Positions 63,140 to 64,000 of a stretch of 64,000 bases of DNA are shown here, piece after piece. The notes below the pieces were generated by a model, which saw only the letters and a program-made list of their open reading frames with translations, searched no databases and had not been told where the DNA came from. Source of the stretch: Bacteroides sp. (GTDB taxonomy: Bacteria > Bacteroidota > Bacteroidia > Bacteroidales > Bacteroidaceae); the NCBI RefSeq assembly GCF_030151085.1, contig NZ_JASLER010000003.1, positions 56,483-120,482 of the forward strand, written 5' to 3'. Both the position numbers and the translations under genes were made by a program. Position 1 is the stretch's first letter. Every line of letters starts with the position of its first letter.

Positions 63140-63236
63140 AGTTAGAGGCAAACTTGATTGCTGGAAAAAAGTTCTTCAGTTATTAGAATTGACGTTTAGT
63201 ATGATGTCATGAAGTATAAAGGTAGAAGTGTAGTAA

Positions 63237-63273
63237 CCCTATCCCCGCGCTACGCCCTCGCCCCTCCCAACCC
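63237..63273 (-). other. Six G-tracts in the leader of the polysaccharide operon (G-quadruplex-like)
   Basis: Read on the minus strand, the first four tracts follow the pattern GGG-TT-GGG-A-GGGG-CGA-GGG, and two more (GGGG, ATA, GGG) follow after eight bases. This meets the standard four-tract definition with loops of 2, 1 and 3. It lies about 45 bp after the expected transcript start and about 100 bp before wzx, in very AT-rich DNA. Whether it forms in DNA or RNA is unknown; a repeat-element remnant is an alternative. The rest of 63140-63434 holds only the two promoter boxes. Confidence 0.6.
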
Positions 63274-63324
63274 TGCCTAGAGTTGAAAAGACGAAAACCA
63301 CGCATTTGCTTGTAAAATTGAGTG

Positions 63325-63332
63325 CAAATATA
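63325..63332 (-). promoter_or_regulatory. -7 box (TATATTTG) of the polysaccharide operon
   Basis: On the minus strand TATATTTG matches TAnnTTTG, about 190 bp before the wzx ATG, giving a leader of roughly 175 bases. No inverted repeats flank it, so I see no sign of an invertible promoter as in phase-variable capsule loci. Confidence 0.55.
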
Positions 63333-63384
63333 GCGACTATGTGTCAAAATACCTAATATTTCAATTTAAATAATTTAGGATAAT

Positions 63385-63392
63385 TAATTTTG
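63385..63392 (+). promoter_or_regulatory. -7 box (TAATTTTG) of the small charged-protein gene
   Basis: TAATTTTG matches TAnnTTTG. It overlaps the first possible TTG start at 63390, so the ATG at 63435 is the credible start. Confidence 0.45.
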
Positions 63393-63434
63393 CCGAATTA
63401 TAAACAAATTAATTTTATATATTATGGAAAAAAA

Positions 63435-63752
63435 ATGAGTATTTCGGTTACGATGGGCGACGAGACAAAATTTGCTTTATCCATCTTTACGAAGCATGTG
63501 AGAAATATGAGGCTGGCTTTGATACAGATATTTAGGTACTGCTTGGACAAATTGTATGAGGATTGCCCGAGGGTGTCGTACGAAGAAGCTAAGCACTTGG
63601 CGCATATTTCTACATTGATAAACCGCATCAACCCGGAGGTGCAAGATAGGAAAGAAGAGGAGAAGGAAAAGAAAAAAGCACTCGAAGAAGAGGAGGAAAG
63701 GGAGAAGTGCGAGGAGATTAAGAGAAAACGGAAAAAAGTGCTTGGAAGTTAA
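63435..63752 (+). CDS. Small charged coiled-coil protein, unknown
   Basis: A 105-residue cytosolic protein from MSISVTMGDETKF. The first two thirds look helical with mixed charge; the last third (from about residue 70) is almost only Lys/Glu/Arg, likely a coiled coil or nucleic-acid-binding tail. I do not recognise the family. It is divergent from the polysaccharide operon, so a regulatory role is possible but unsupported. A terminator follows at 63777-63825. Confidence 0.6.
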   Translation: MSISVTMGDETKFALSIFTKHVRNMRLALIQIFRYCLDKLYEDCPRVSYEEAKHLAHISTLINRINPEVQDRKEEEKEKKKALEEEEEREKCEEIKRKRKKVLGS

Positions 63753-63776
63753 GCCATTTTTCCGGGGAGTATGGAC

Positions 63777-63825
63777 GACAAAAGTGACCGCTCAACTATG
63801 CTGAACGGCACTTTTTGTCTTTTTA
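63777..63825 (+). terminator. Rho-independent-type terminator after the charged-protein gene
   Basis: GACAAAAGTGACCG (63777-63790) pairs with CGGCACTTTTTGTC (63806-63819) with one mismatch, followed by a T-run. It is 25 bp past the stop at 63752, in the expected place. Confidence 0.7.
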
Positions 63826-63866
63826 CCTACCGAGAATTGTATGGCTGTTGTTCGGAAATATATGTA

Positions 63867-63874
63867 TATCTTTG
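63867..63874 (+). promoter_or_regulatory. -7 box (TATCTTTG) of the gene at the window edge
   Basis: TATCTTTG matches TAnnTTTG, 55 bp before the ATG at 63930. A TTG at 63848-63850 could be a close-spaced -33 element. Confidence 0.55.
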
Positions 63875-63929
63875 TGCCCAGAAACGTTTCAAAATACCTA
63901 TGTATATTAATAATTAAAGAAATATAGAA

Positions 63930-64000
63930 ATGAATAGTAATGACAAATTTGTTGAAATATCACGTTTTAATGATATGTACGACAAGAACCCTAAACCGTC
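63930..64000 (+). CDS. N-terminal start of an unidentified protein (partial)
   Basis: ATG at 63930 opens a frame MNSNDKFVEISRFNDMYDKN to the window end with no stop. Only about 24 residues are visible, too few to assign. It has its own promoter box. The stretch loosely recalls the N-termini of VirE/primase-like proteins that often neighbour Bacteroides capsule loci, but this is a guess. Confidence 0.5.
   Translation, partial: MNSNDKFVEISRFNDMYDKNPKP

Noticed and set aside
63140..63434. Invertible promoter of the capsule phase-variation type
   Set aside because: I found a -7 box but no flanking inverted repeats around it and no recombinase gene nearby.

Overview
The window looks like a chromosome segment of a gut Bacteroides species. 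The evidence is the recurrent TAnnTTTG -7 promoter boxes, lipoprotein glycoside hydrolases, a TonB receptor with a carboxypeptidase-regulatory N-domain, BspA-type leucine-rich repeats and a Wzx/Wzy polysaccharide locus. I cannot name the species from sequence alone.

Layout. 1-1759: the end of what looks like an aryl-polyene/flexirubin-type cluster (ketoacyl synthase end, chain-length-factor-like protein, NodB deacetylase). 1760-3060: palindromic repeats and a decayed sialate O-acetylesterase. 3216-20077: a plus-strand glycan-degradation island in two transcription units. Unit one is GH2 beta-mannosidase, GH20, GH92 and GH2 beta-galactosidase. Unit two is GH33 sialidase, a broken GH20, an SGNH esterase and an esterase-esterase-NanM fusion. 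Together the enzymes could strip sialylated, O-acetylated complex N-glycans from the outside inward; no SusC/SusD pair is present. 20507-39399: housekeeping and mixed genes (dnaJ-grpE, an ABC-F protein with one degenerate ATP site, BspA-like LRR, CPBP protease, tex, an unrecognised 606-residue protein, a sensor kinase, a 5'-nucleotidase, a small His-rich protein plus TonB receptor, an AraC regulator, a creatininase).

39409-63139 is a long minus-strand envelope-polysaccharide region. Its promoter-proximal part (63139 to 47507) encodes a Wzx flippase, a Wzy-like polymerase, about seven glycosyltransferase proteins, a pyruvyl transferase with an Fe-S partner, two acyltransferases, and two odd nucleotide-handling proteins (a membrane nucleotidyltransferase and a thymidylate-kinase-like P-loop protein). 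Its distal part (47330 to 39409) encodes two halves of a YjbH-type outer-membrane protein, a lipoprotein, GDP-mannose 4,6-dehydratase, a GldL-GldM rotary-motor pair, an OmpA-family barrel and a small HAD protein.

The most interesting candidate system is that distal part: a proton-driven GldLM-type motor with no type IX secretion genes beside it, arranged with YjbH and OmpA-like outer-membrane proteins directly downstream of exopolysaccharide genes. A motor-assisted polysaccharide export or surface-organisation machine is my inference. Other notable signals are a G-quadruplex-like G-tract cluster in the leader of the polysaccharide operon, two independent internal deletions in sialoglycan genes, a six-unit 22-bp repeat array ahead of the TonB receptor, and large nested palindromes at 1.95-2.16 kb and 37.1-37.6 kb.
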